NCBI GenBank assembly: GCA_015852425.1
Contig: JAAAIG010000472.1
Location: 10,220-29,835 of the forward strand
DNA: 19,616 nt
Direction: 5' to 3'
Source of the DNA: Gryganskiella cystojenkinii
Taxonomy: Eukaryota > Mortierellomycota > Mortierellomycetes > Mortierellales > Mortierellaceae
A model generated the notes under the pieces. The model did not search any database. It saw only the letters and a program-made list of their open reading frames with translations, and was not told where the DNA came from. This document shows positions 1 through 8,373 of the stretch, one piece after another. The first letter of the stretch is position 1, and each line of letters starts with the position of its first letter. The position numbers and the translations under genes were made by a program.

Positions 1-2982
1 GAGGTCGGGTAGTTCGTGCGCGCGATGGGAGAGAGACAGGGAAGGAAGGGGCCAAAATGAGGTGTGTTTGTTTGGACCGAAGGAGAGGAATGGAGTGTCA
101 GGGGAGAGAGTGGGCAAAAACAAGAAGAAAATACTCATGAAAACAAAAGAGTGGCCTTCAGATCCAATGTTACTGATGTTGCTCTCTCACCATGTGAGGG
201 TGCTCTTTGACAGAAGCAAATATCAGAAACACAAGAAAAGTGCGAAAGATTTGGAGGACGAAGCTGAAAGGTCGATAATGATCCTCTGCAAGTCATGTAT
301 GTGTTGGTGTGCCTGAGATGAGCGGGAGCTGTCCATGATGTCAACGTTGGTGAACACACTGCTACTTACTATTTGTCGTGGTTCTGGTTTCGATTTACTT
401 TGCTCGGCCGATACGACTCCTGCAAGTTGAACTCGTAAACAACAGAGAGTTGCGGATGGTAAACTCTCGACGTTGACGGAGACTGAGAACTTTTTTAAGA
501 GTTGGGGTGGGTGAGGGGATGAGAGAGATTTTTTTGTGCGCGATGCGGAGAAACACCAGGGAGGGGTGCAAATAGTTGAAAGCCGGAGTAAGGGTCAGGG
601 TCAGGGGTAAGTGCGGACAGGGACGACGAATAAGGTCAAGGCAAAGGGACAGAGTCAGGACCAGAATCGAGATCAAGACAAGGAATAAGGACGATGTGTT
701 TTTTGAGGGGTGGTTGCCAGAGAAGGAGGTCGAGGAGAGTTGCCATAAAAACTCGGTGGTACAACGAATTGTCGAGTTAAAAGCGGAAAGAAGAAAGGAA
801 GGAAGGGAAAAGAAAAAGTGTTTCTGTCCAAAAAAAAAAGTCGTGTTCTCGATGGTTGGTTTACGCGCAGAAGGAATGTGTCTTTTTTCGTGTTCAGAAT
901 GGGTAGGACTTTAGGAGCTTGGTCTGGGGGTGAAAGTGAAAAATGTTGGCGTTGTGCAACCCAATCGAGCTATTCTCAGAAGTTTAGAGAGGGATGAAGA
1001 GTGAATAAAGAAAGAAAGAGGATGTTCATAAATAAGGAAGCAAAGAGCCGGCCTTTGGTGTTAAAGGTGAAAGGAGGAATAATAAAGAGGAGAGAAGAGG
1101 GTACTAGACTGAAGAGAGATAGAGAGAGAAAGAGAGCAACGACTGAGCATACAATGGGAAGGGAAGAACAAGCGATACGAAGTCCTACAGGCAGACACAC
1201 GGCTAAACCACATCACTTCTGACTACCGAATTGATCCAGCTTTCGTATTTTTTTATTGCTTTGTGAAGTTTGGTTCCCTTTGCTGAAGGTTCGTTGGAGG
1301 CACACTGTATGGCTCTGCGAGATGAGATGTTGGTTAAACTATTGCCATTTCTTTCATATATTTCTTTACTGCGTTCTTTTTTTTCGGTTGTTTATTTTTA
1401 CGATTGGAATCGCCCTTGTAACGAGTCGGCCCTCTTTCCTTTCCTCAGGTTGCATGAAGTGAAGTTGGGAATGTAAAATAAACACACAGCTCATAATCAT
1501 CGTCTTTGACATGGAACCCTGTCTCGTAACCTCGAGAGCTTATGATGCAAGGACAAACACAGAGTTGCACGGACACTGGATCCAGAGCAGAGCCAAAGGA
1601 TTCTCACCCTTGCCAGAAACGACAAACAGAAAGAGAGGGAGGGAGAGAAGGAGAAAGGAGCCACGTCTGTCCCAAGAACTGACTATAGCCCACTATCCAT
1701 CTTTTTTTTTTTTGAAAGCCGAATGTTTCTTTGCTTGACGAAAGTTTTACCAGTACCCTCAATAAGAAGGGAACGGTTTTTTTTTTTCATTTCTGTCGCT
1801 CTCGGAAATGTCGTCAATTATACATCTCTGAATATTCAAGTTAAATGAAAAAGAGCTCGTTCACAACTAGAGCTGGGCTTGGCGGGACGATCTGGAATTC
1901 AGGAGAGAGCGTAGGTGGAAGAGATGGAGAACGATCTTTTCGCTTTGTTCTTATGAGAGGCTATTGGCATATCGGTTGGGAGGAAGCGGGCTTTTCTATT
2001 CGCGATAGTAACAAATCGTGCCACTGGTACGCGAACTGTTTTTGCCACTCCTTTTTTCCCTCTCTTTTTGGCAGATTCGCTGTTGAACCAACTCGCTTCA
2101 ATAAGAGGGGCGAAATGTACCTGTCAGTTGTCCATTTTCATGGTCATTCTCGCCCTTAGTCCTTTGTCCATAGGAACAACGAGGACCCGGTCGATGAACT
2201 GGGCACGCAAACCATTTTCGCGTTATCGTTTTTCTTAAGATTGGGGAGATATTGCAACGCTGGGTGAACGTTGAATAGAGAACATCACGAATTCATCATG
2301 TAACCCGGTCGTCACGCTCCACTTCCTTGGAATTAACACGCGTGCTGATGACAACTCGAGCTGTTTGTCCTAAAACAGAAACAACTCTCTCGCGTGGCAA
2401 TGGAACGGTCAGTGAACAAGTAAAGAGCGTTCATCGTCTCCTCTTCACGAAAGAACTCAGGACTTGTTTGTCGCGTAAGCGACTCTCCTTTTACCTTTTT
2501 CCTCTCCGTCGACAACCATCATTATCCCTCAAACGATTCAACTGTCCCAAACTTTCGAACACCCAAGGCGTCCGAGCTTATGTTGCAAATGAGATTGGAA
2601 AAAAAAGAAGGGGAATGAGAAAGGGGAGAATGGACGAAACGATCTTGGGGAAAGGTCATTGAAGTCCGTCCAGAAAGGATCCCAAGAAGAAGTAAAAAAT
2701 AGCTCCAGGAGACAGAATTAAACGGAGAACAACCAGTGAACCATCTTTTTTTCAAGGGGTAAAAAAGAGAGGCTTATGGTATTCAAAGGTTTGAGTTGGC
2801 TGGGACTCTGTCGCCATACCGGCTTCCTTGCGTCCATTCCTTTTTCCCACTCTCCTTTTTTTGAGTCTTTGGTCTAAGAGTAGCCGGCGAGAACTTCAAT
2901 CTCTTTCCCTTAACAATCGTCCTCTGTCCTGTTAAACTCCAGTAAGATATCTTTTTTTTCCTGTTCACTCCAATCGACAGAC
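1..2982. other. Long gene-free region, purine-rich on the + strand
   Basis: I found no convincing coding region, intron-bounded exon or tRNA in this stretch. All open frames are under about 115 codons, lack recognisable motifs, and their composition follows the local base skew. The + strand is strongly A/G-rich over roughly 1-1200, so the - strand is C/T-rich. In this window C/T-rich strands also lie just upstream of real genes, so the left part could be the promoter or 5' leader of a gene running leftward out of the window (inference). The 300 bases before 2983 become pyrimidine-rich on the + strand, as expected for the leader of the gene that starts there. Confidence 0.6.
591..692 (+). repeat. 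Degenerate AGGGTC hexamer tract, about 17 units
   Basis: The first two units are perfect (AGGGTC AGGGTC). Reading on in the same 6-nt phase gives recognisable variants such as AGGTCA, AGGGAC, AGAGTC, AGGACC and AAGGAC up to about 692. It looks like a decayed short-period satellite in intergenic DNA. It is not the fungal telomere unit TTAGGG, and no array of that unit is present. Confidence 0.55.
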
Positions 2983-3714
2983 ATGAATGCCCAACCGCCG
3001 CAATCGTTCGCCAACTCAAAAACATCCTCCTTACCATCTCCGTCTCACACCTCAGGAACCACAAGAACACAACGTCGGCGGCAGTTATGGAGACGACACC
3101 TGCTCACATATCTGGTCTTTCTCGGTTTACTCCTTTCTATCCTTGCCATCTCCAACCCTGCCCATGCTCAGTCCAGTGGTGATGAAGGGTCGTCATCTTC
3201 GCCTCCACCACCTCAACCTGGATCAAATCCCAACGGCCAGGGTGCTGCTGCTGCGCCAAGCGGCAATTCATCTCCAAACACAAAGGATAGTAGCCACGGT
3301 CATGACTCGGTGACGTCCTCTTCGACTATCACCGCTACAGTGTCCGCTCCAAAACCGACAACTATCACAACAGTCACTGTCATCAACGGTACAACTACAA
3401 CCATGACCCTGACCATCACACCGTCCCCAGCTGCAGGAGCCAACCCAGGGCCACCACCACCCACCAGTTTACCCAAGGCACCTCAATCAATTCTTGTTAT
3501 CCAATCGACCAGTTATGGGAAAGTCTTGCCGGCAGCAGGACCTGTCGATGACCAGATCGAAAGTCATTTCTGGGATCAGTTTGTGCCTCGAGATCCTGGC
3601 GTGAAGGCTTCGGACGGTTCCTTGTCTCCAGTCTGGAGTGGCTCTCGCGAGACTAGAACTATGATTCTGACGGCACTTATGGTAATCCTGGTTGTTGGCT
3701 TGTTGAGTCAATAA
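2983..3714 (+). CDS. Predicted GPI-anchored, Ser/Thr/Pro-rich secreted surface protein
   Basis: A 243-residue single-exon ORF; no homologous family is recognised. Residues 1-38 are polar and basic, ending in RRRQLWRRH. A hydrophobic segment follows (about 39-57, LLTYLVFLGLLLSILAIS), then NPAHA, a plausible signal-peptidase site before Gln. The body is low-complexity Ser/Pro/Thr with a Thr-rich stretch (about 105-145) likely to be O-mannosylated, and N-glycosylation sequons in GNSSP and VINGTT. The last ~18 residues are hydrophobic (MILTALMVILVVGLLSQ) after a small/polar Ser-Gly-Ser stretch, the layout of a GPI attachment signal. ATG 2983 is the only Met before the hydrophobic segment and has G at -3. 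The n-region is unusually long for a signal peptide, so a type II signal-anchor protein is the alternative. The gene is convergent with the one at 4391-6747. Role inferred: cell-wall or plasma-membrane surface protein. Confidence 0.72.
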   Translation: MNAQPPQSFANSKTSSLPSPSHTSGTTRTQRRRQLWRRHLLTYLVFLGLLLSILAISNPAHAQSSGDEGSSSSPPPPQPGSNPNGQGAAAAPSGNSSPNTKDSSHGHDSVTSSSTITATVSAPKPTTITTVTVINGTTTTMTLTITPSPAAGANPGPPPPTSLPKAPQSILVIQSTSYGKVLPAAGPVDDQIESHFWDQFVPRDPGVKASDGSLSPVWSGSRETRTMILTALMVILVVGLLSQ

Positions 3715-3756
3715 AGACTCATCAGTGCCATCCCCGCAACTATACCAAAAAAAAAC

Positions 3757-3762
3757 AATAAA
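3757..3762 (+). promoter_or_regulatory. Candidate poly(A) signal AATAAA for the 2983-3714 gene
   Basis: AATAAA lies 42 nt past the stop codon. It directly follows an A-run. A second AATAAA overlaps the stop codon itself (3710-3715) and is less likely to be the functional one. Confidence 0.45.
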
Positions 3763-4273
3763 GCGGTGGACATCCCTAGACTCAAGACAGGATCCAAAAG
3801 TACCTCTCACTCGTTCGAGCGTCCAATGAGATTTGTCAGCTCTACGTACGATAAAAAAGAAAAGTTCTTAATTGCTAGGGTGGCTAGGAGAACGAGACCA
3901 AAGTTGCGCGGTATGTCTCCATTCTCAGACTCCTCTGTTAACATTTGTTCGTTCAACAGGTAATACAGACTTAGGCTCTTAACGTCTCTTCAGCTCCGTC
4001 GGCGACGTGGTCCGTGTCCTCTAGAAATAGTTTGCCACCGTCGAATGTCAAGTCATGTCTTACAATTTACGTTTAGCCACATTCCTTGATCGCCAATTGT
4101 CGGGATTGTATCTGACTACGCTATCGATAAGTGATTGGATGACCTCTGGACGAGTCAAAGGAGAGCGAGCCATGGTCATAGATGAAGGATTGCGATTGAA
4201 TGATAATTGTTCGTCAGCAATGAAAGGCTATAAAACGTGCTGTGAAGACGCCATCCGTTCTACTAAATCATCG

Positions 4274-4279
4274 TTTATT
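4274..4279 (-). promoter_or_regulatory. Candidate poly(A) signal AATAAA (- strand) for the 4391-6747 gene
   Basis: The + strand reads TTTATT, so the - strand reads AATAAA, about 112 nt beyond the spliced stop codon at 4391-4393. Its position supports a transcript running past the apparent exon 1 stop at 4588-4590. Some 510 nt separate it from the signal of the convergent gene; that gap holds no supported gene. Confidence 0.4.
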
Positions 4280-4390
4280 GCATTGGCTGCAGTACGCAAA
4301 ACGTTCCTTTGGGTTATTCGAAGATCGCAATATTGTCAGGATTCTGTTGTATTGGTGATTGTGTGTTGGAAAGTTTCATCCACCGAAGAC

Positions 4391-6747
4391 TCACGGAGCC
4401 TTACGAGAAGCAAAACCAACAGAACGCGCCGCCCTGTTGTCCAACTCCAACGGCGGGCCAATGGGCTGTGGTTGCTTGAAATTGAGGACAATGCCTCTAA
4501 TTTAATAGACGCGTTAGTGGTTCCCATTTTTCAACGAAGGCGGCAACAAACCTGCATGCGGTATCATGACTATCATTGTATTGAAACTCACCCGAATCTT
4601 CCAGATTTTGATCCCACGAATCTTTGAGAACCTGAAGATGTCGCAGGAGGAGTAGGAGCTCGATCAGACTCGTCTCTTGGGTTGAATGGCAAAGGTGGGA
4701 CCGGGGAATGATAAGCAATATCGACTTTCGCACTGGATGGCAAAGGAGAAATAGGGGTTGATAATTCGCTGTTGAAATTGAAACCGCAACCCCGCATGTT
4801 ATTTCCGTCCTTAATGATCCCCTGGATCTTGTCGATGGTGGCGGGAGGAGCCTTGTAACGAGAGAACGCCAGGAGGTAAGGACGAGTATAACGGACCTTT
4901 TCAAGCTTCTGATCTTCCTCCTCTGCGCGGAAGCGGTCCAGGTTCTCCGACATAGACGACCGAAGAGAACAATTGACCACGGCAGGGGACATTACTTTCC
5001 AACTCGGCGGCAGATGGGGATTCGCTGAGCATGCGCTTGAGGGTGACACCGCTCCGTTCAAGGGCTGACATCTGAGTTCTGAGGTGGGATGGACCCGGGT
5101 GTGTTGTTGATCGGAAAGGTGGTTGATGGACGTGATCTCCTTGAGTTGGCTTGATGGTAAGTTGTCGATCTGCTCAGCTTCCTTACAGCCGAAAAATGGC
5201 TTGGGAGTGGTAGGCTCAGGAGGTGAGGCGGAGAATGGGTCGAGCGAGGTCGCCCATCTCGAGTGCGCCCATCTCGAGTGCGCCAAGGACACTGGCTGAC
5301 ATACCGGCCTCGAGTCTACCGTCGACTTGGGACCGAGTGGAGTGGTCGGCCCTGTGGAACTAGAACATCCTTCCAGTCGACTTGGTGTACCAGGCGAGGT
5401 GTTTGCTATGCAAGCAGAGGATCTCTGAATAGTCTTAATTGACTTGCTAGGGGCCCACTTGGAGCCGGAAACAGAGACAAGAGAAGCACGCATGACAGAA
5501 GTTCGAGTGACCAACGGCGGAGAAACGAGATCATGCTCAGGAGGAGCCGAAACGGCGTCACACTCGCTTGAACGCCGTGTGCTCTGGAACAAAATGGTAG
5601 GGAACTTGGACGTGTTCAGGACCTCGTGCTCGGCCACATCATCGAGGAGATTTTTTGTTGCTCCAGAAAGTGTCGTTGCAACAGCGAGACTTTCATGAAG
5701 GCGAGGCGATGAGGTACTTGGATCCACAGGTGTTGATTGAAGAGCCAGAGGTTGAGTGTGATTGTCATCAGTTTGCAGTTTAGTGTGATCAAGAGCCTGT
5801 GCAGTTGCGACTGCTTGCGGAAGTGTGACGGAAATCGAGGATTTGGCCTGCTCCACGGATGTTGTTTCTTCCGTTGTCTCCTTGGCCTTGGTCGTAGACG
5901 CAACAAGCTCAAAAGTTGCCCTGATCTTAGAAAAGAAGTCGTCCCAGTTGTTACAAAGCGCCGCGGGCCTTGATCGACCCCATCCGGGAGAGGAACATGC
6001 TGGCTTGGGAGGATCCGGAACGGTATTGACGACTTTATAATCACCAGACGTAGTTGGGTGTTCTTCCGAGGCAGGTTCAACTGTATCGGGGCTCTCGGTC
6101 TTCATAAACGAGCCCTGGACACCCTCAGAAGGATCGGGTTCCGAGGTCGCGGCTTCTTCTTCTAGAGCTGTTTGTTCGGCGGCTGGTCCGGCGATTGATG
6201 ACCGCTGCTCTCCTTCAGACCTCACAAAACTGACTTTCTCGGAGACTTGTTCTTGGACTTCATCACTGACCTCGGAAGACCCTTCCACGGTGGGTTCCGA
6301 CGGAAGCTCTGCAAACTGTGCAGCGTCGTGGTGTAGACTCGATATCATGATGGTCGCCGAAGGAGGCGAGGAGAGGACCCAGACGCGATCCTGCTCTAAA
6401 AAAGATTCTGGCCGAGGGGCAGGCTTGCGTTGATGTTGGTCTGGACCTCGACCGAGGCTTTGAGCTTGAACAGAATCCTGGCTGTGGCCTTGGTCCTGGC
6501 CTAGATCGGCAGTGTCGAGGACATCAGAGGTGGTGGACTTCCAAGAAGACGAGAACGAGACTTCAGCCTTCTCGATCGTGTTCTTAGCCCCTTCCTTCTC
6601 CCTTTCTCCTGGTCGTTCTCGTTGGTTTGTCCTTTCCTTGTTGTCCGTGTCGTGTTGTCTCACAAAAGCCTGCATAGATGCGTAGTAGGTGACAAAGTCG
6701 GACGAACTTGCAAGAACGTGCGACGATGATGATGATGACAGCGGCAT
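4391..6747 (-). CDS. Putative eIF4E-binding protein, disordered, two exons (6747-4592, 4496-4391), 753 aa
   Basis: The protein is mostly low-complexity (Ser/Thr/Pro/Glu/Gln) and has no globular domain I recognise. Near its C-terminus, residues 620-626 read YTRPYLL, inside KVRYTRPYLLAFSRYK. This matches the canonical eIF4E-binding consensus Y-x4-L-hydrophobic of eIF4G and 4E-BPs, preceded by a charged helix-like run (about 605-619) as is common around such motifs. There is no MIF4G or MA3 domain, so it is not a normal eIF4G; a translational repressor or adaptor is the best guess. Another ordered-looking patch is NNWDDFFSKIRATFEL, about residue 260-280. Start: the open frame extends upstream to 6891 but begins there with GTG; the first ATG is 6747 (G at -3). 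The long frame stops at 4588, but a donor inside that stop, a CACTAAC branch site and a TTAG acceptor add 34 residues (ending GFASRKAP). Partner unknown; possibly any cellular eIF4E. Confidence 0.7.
4497..4591 (-). other. Spliceosomal intron (95 nt) of the eIF4E-binding-like gene
   Basis: Read on the - strand: donor G|GTGAGT, branch site CACTAAC with its A at about 4514, and acceptor AAATTAG ending at 4497, 17 nt downstream. The donor overlaps the apparent TGA stop. Splicing joins phase-2 codon GG|A (Gly) and opens 34 further codons that look like protein (GIVLNFKQPQPIGPPLELD at the start), followed by TGA at 4391-4393. Confidence 0.7.
4870..4890 (-). other. Encoded eIF4E-binding motif YTRPYLL
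   Basis: Seven codons give Tyr-Thr-Arg-Pro-Tyr-Leu-Leu. In eIF4G and 4E-BPs the Tyr, the Leu five residues later and the next hydrophobic residue contact the dorsal face of eIF4E. The flanking Arg before Tyr and AFSRYK after it resemble the basic/aromatic surroundings of known motifs. The match to the consensus is direct; binding itself is inferred. Confidence 0.7.
5252..5281 (-). repeat. Perfect 15-nt tandem duplication inside the coding region
   Basis: GCCCATCTCGAGTGC occurs twice head to tail on the + strand, encoding AHSRWAHSRW on the - strand. It keeps the frame and lies in a disordered part of the protein, so it looks like a replication-slippage insertion. Confidence 0.9.
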
Positions 6748-7053
6748 GACTTTAGAATAGGGTGGAGCAGATAGAGAGGGGGGAAATGGCAAAGTTGTGG
6801 ACCAAGGAGTGTGCAAAGAGTGCAAAGAGGTTAAAAGAGACTGATCAAAAAAGTGGGAGTGATGCGTGGAGTCAACGAGAGATAACGACACAGAGCGAGT
6901 GAGAGAGAGAGAGAGAGAGAAGAAGATAAAGAAGAGAGAAGGAAAGACGTTTAAAAAAAACGGAAAAGTGATCGAGAGAACAAAGTGGAAAATGATCGAG
7001 AAACAAAAGGATGTGGATCAGCAAATGATGGCACAGATTCACTATGCCGTTGA

Positions 7054-7086
7054 GTGTGTGCGTGTGTGTGTGTGTGGGGGGGGGGG
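7054..7086 (+). repeat. GT microsatellite running into a G11 tract
   Basis: Alternating GT with a single C interruption at 7061 is followed by eleven consecutive G at 7076-7086. This is Z-DNA-prone and slippage-prone simple sequence, located in the presumed promoter region of the eIF4E-binding-like gene. Confidence 0.9.
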
Positions 7087-7584
7087 CGGTGTGACACCCT
7101 TGGGGATTTTTTTTGTCGATCTGATCTGCGTAGAGACTGCATACAACAAGCACAAAAGGGGTTGCACAAAGAGTACTCCTTTGCAAAGGACAGAGAAGTA
7201 GGGTTAACATTCCATGATCCACCATGCTCAACGCACTTTCGCAAGGTCACCCATAGACTCCACGAGAAACCAATCATGGCAGAAGAAAAAGCCCGCTATT
7301 TTTTTCACAGAGTGCATGGAGAGAAGAAAGAGCGAGATCTTAGTCCAGGCACCACTTGTTTCGTCCCTTCATTCAAATACATACTTTTTTAGGGTTTCGT
7401 ATTTGCATGGTCGCATTGGACTCAGCCTCGTTTTTTCATTGAAAATGAAACTGACTCTTCGACGCTCTTTCTCCTCCTCTTTTCCATCTCTTTTCACCCC
7501 TCTCATTTTCTCGTTCACCCACTCATTCTCTCATACTCCAGCAAGAACCGACTCCTTCGCCGTAGGCAACCTGCTCCCTCACAG

Positions 7585-7610
7585 CCATCCCGTATCACCA
7601 TCCCGTATCA
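7585..7610 (+). repeat. Perfect 13-nt tandem duplication upstream of the orphan exon
   Basis: CCATCCCGTATCA is repeated twice without a gap and is followed by a further partial CCATC. It lies about 40 nt before the ATG at 7651, within pyrimidine-rich DNA. Confidence 0.85.
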
Positions 7611-7650
7611 CCATCAACCATTCTGCTTAAATTTTGCTCTCGCGTCCCAC

Positions 7651-7723
7651 ATGGAGCCAGTCTCAGACCCTGATCTTGCACCACCAGAGTATGAGCATGT
7701 CCACTGTCCCGAAGCACTTTTGT
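7651..7723 (+). CDS. Possible orphan first coding exon (unfinished gene model)
   Basis: From ATG 7651 the frame encodes MEPVSDPDLAPPEYEHVHC and then PEALL, reaching a perfect fungal donor, T|GTAAGT, at 7724. It is preceded by a C/T-rich leader-like tract, and the next ~80 nt are strongly pyrimidine-rich. No AG follows until about 7848, so the acceptor is unclear. Joining to ...GGGAG|TGCAG gives only about 19 more residues before a stop; other acceptors end even sooner. Unspliced, it is a 26-residue ORF. It could be the start of a small gene, a decayed gene, or chance. No family recognised. Confidence 0.25.
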
Positions 7724-8373
7724 GTAAGTAGGACCTAATGTTCTCCTCCACTTTCTTTTCTCCTACGTTGTTCACACTTTCATACCCTCCCCTCATTCAT
7801 GTTTTTTTCAATCCCGGACATATTGAAAATCTCTGGACCCCTGGTGAGTCGGGAGTGCAGACGCGGAAGCGAGGGAAGCGTGAACACCTGTCTCGCCCCT
7901 TCCGGAAATCATAATCCTCTGCCCATCCCCTCTTTTGTTGACACTTCTTTGTTATTGCACGGACAACGGAAGTGAGATGGAGGAGGACAAGAACGAAGTA
8001 AAAAGAAACAAAAGAGATAATGACACCTTGATAAGACTCGGACAAAAAAAAAAAAAGACAGATAAATAAGCAGGTGTCGGCCAAGGTCAGTGGGTTTAAT
8101 GGGGTCTCTGCCGAAGGCGTTTCTTGGACTTGTACGAGTTGTTGTGTTTGTTCCTGTCGTCCGGCCATTGGAATTCTTAGGAGAAAGAAGGTAATAGGTT
8201 TGAAAAAAGCAATGAGGAATGAAAAAAAAAAAAGAAATGGAAAAGGGGTTAGCACACCAAACAGAGGAGGGATATTAATCCACGCAGACAGTGTTCGCGT
8301 CAAACCCCTTTTCCCTGCATTTTTGTGACTGCTATGAGGTATTACTTTAATATTATATAATAAGGTGGCCAAG
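7724..8373. other. Intergenic region, no supported gene
   Basis: Contains A-runs (8044-8056 and about 8222-8233) and several short frames without protein-like features. A 58-residue + strand frame (7799-7975) begins MFFSIPDILKISGPL, faintly like the IPEIL start of an F-box, but the likeness ends there. The right edge (8341-8364) is very A/T-rich. Confidence 0.5.
8341..8364 (-). promoter_or_regulatory. A/T-rich 3'-end region of F-box gene 1
   Basis: Within 10-35 nt of the stop codon the - strand reads TTATTATATAATATTAAAG, which includes ATTAAA (8346-8351), a common poly(A) signal variant. It probably marks the transcript end. Confidence 0.35.

Larger units (their letters stand above)
6748..7650. 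other. Intergenic region between divergent starts; simple-sequence tracts
   Basis: It holds the presumed promoter and 5' leader of the 4391-6747 gene (C/T-rich on the - strand, including (GA)10 at 6901-6920 on the + strand). On the other side is a + strand C/T-rich tract (about 7430-7620) that resembles a leader for rightward transcription. No open frame here has recognisable protein features. Confidence 0.5.

Noticed and set aside
4055..4627. 190-codon + strand open frame
   Set aside because: It lies antisense to the spliced last exon, the intron and the 3' end of the eIF4E-binding-like gene. Its product shows no motif, signal or domain, and the - strand has a coherent intron and poly(A) signal instead.
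6748..6891. 48 extra N-terminal residues on the eIF4E-binding-like protein
   Set aside because: They require a GTG start at 6891; the first ATG in the frame is at 6747, and the upstream DNA is C/T-rich leader-like sequence.
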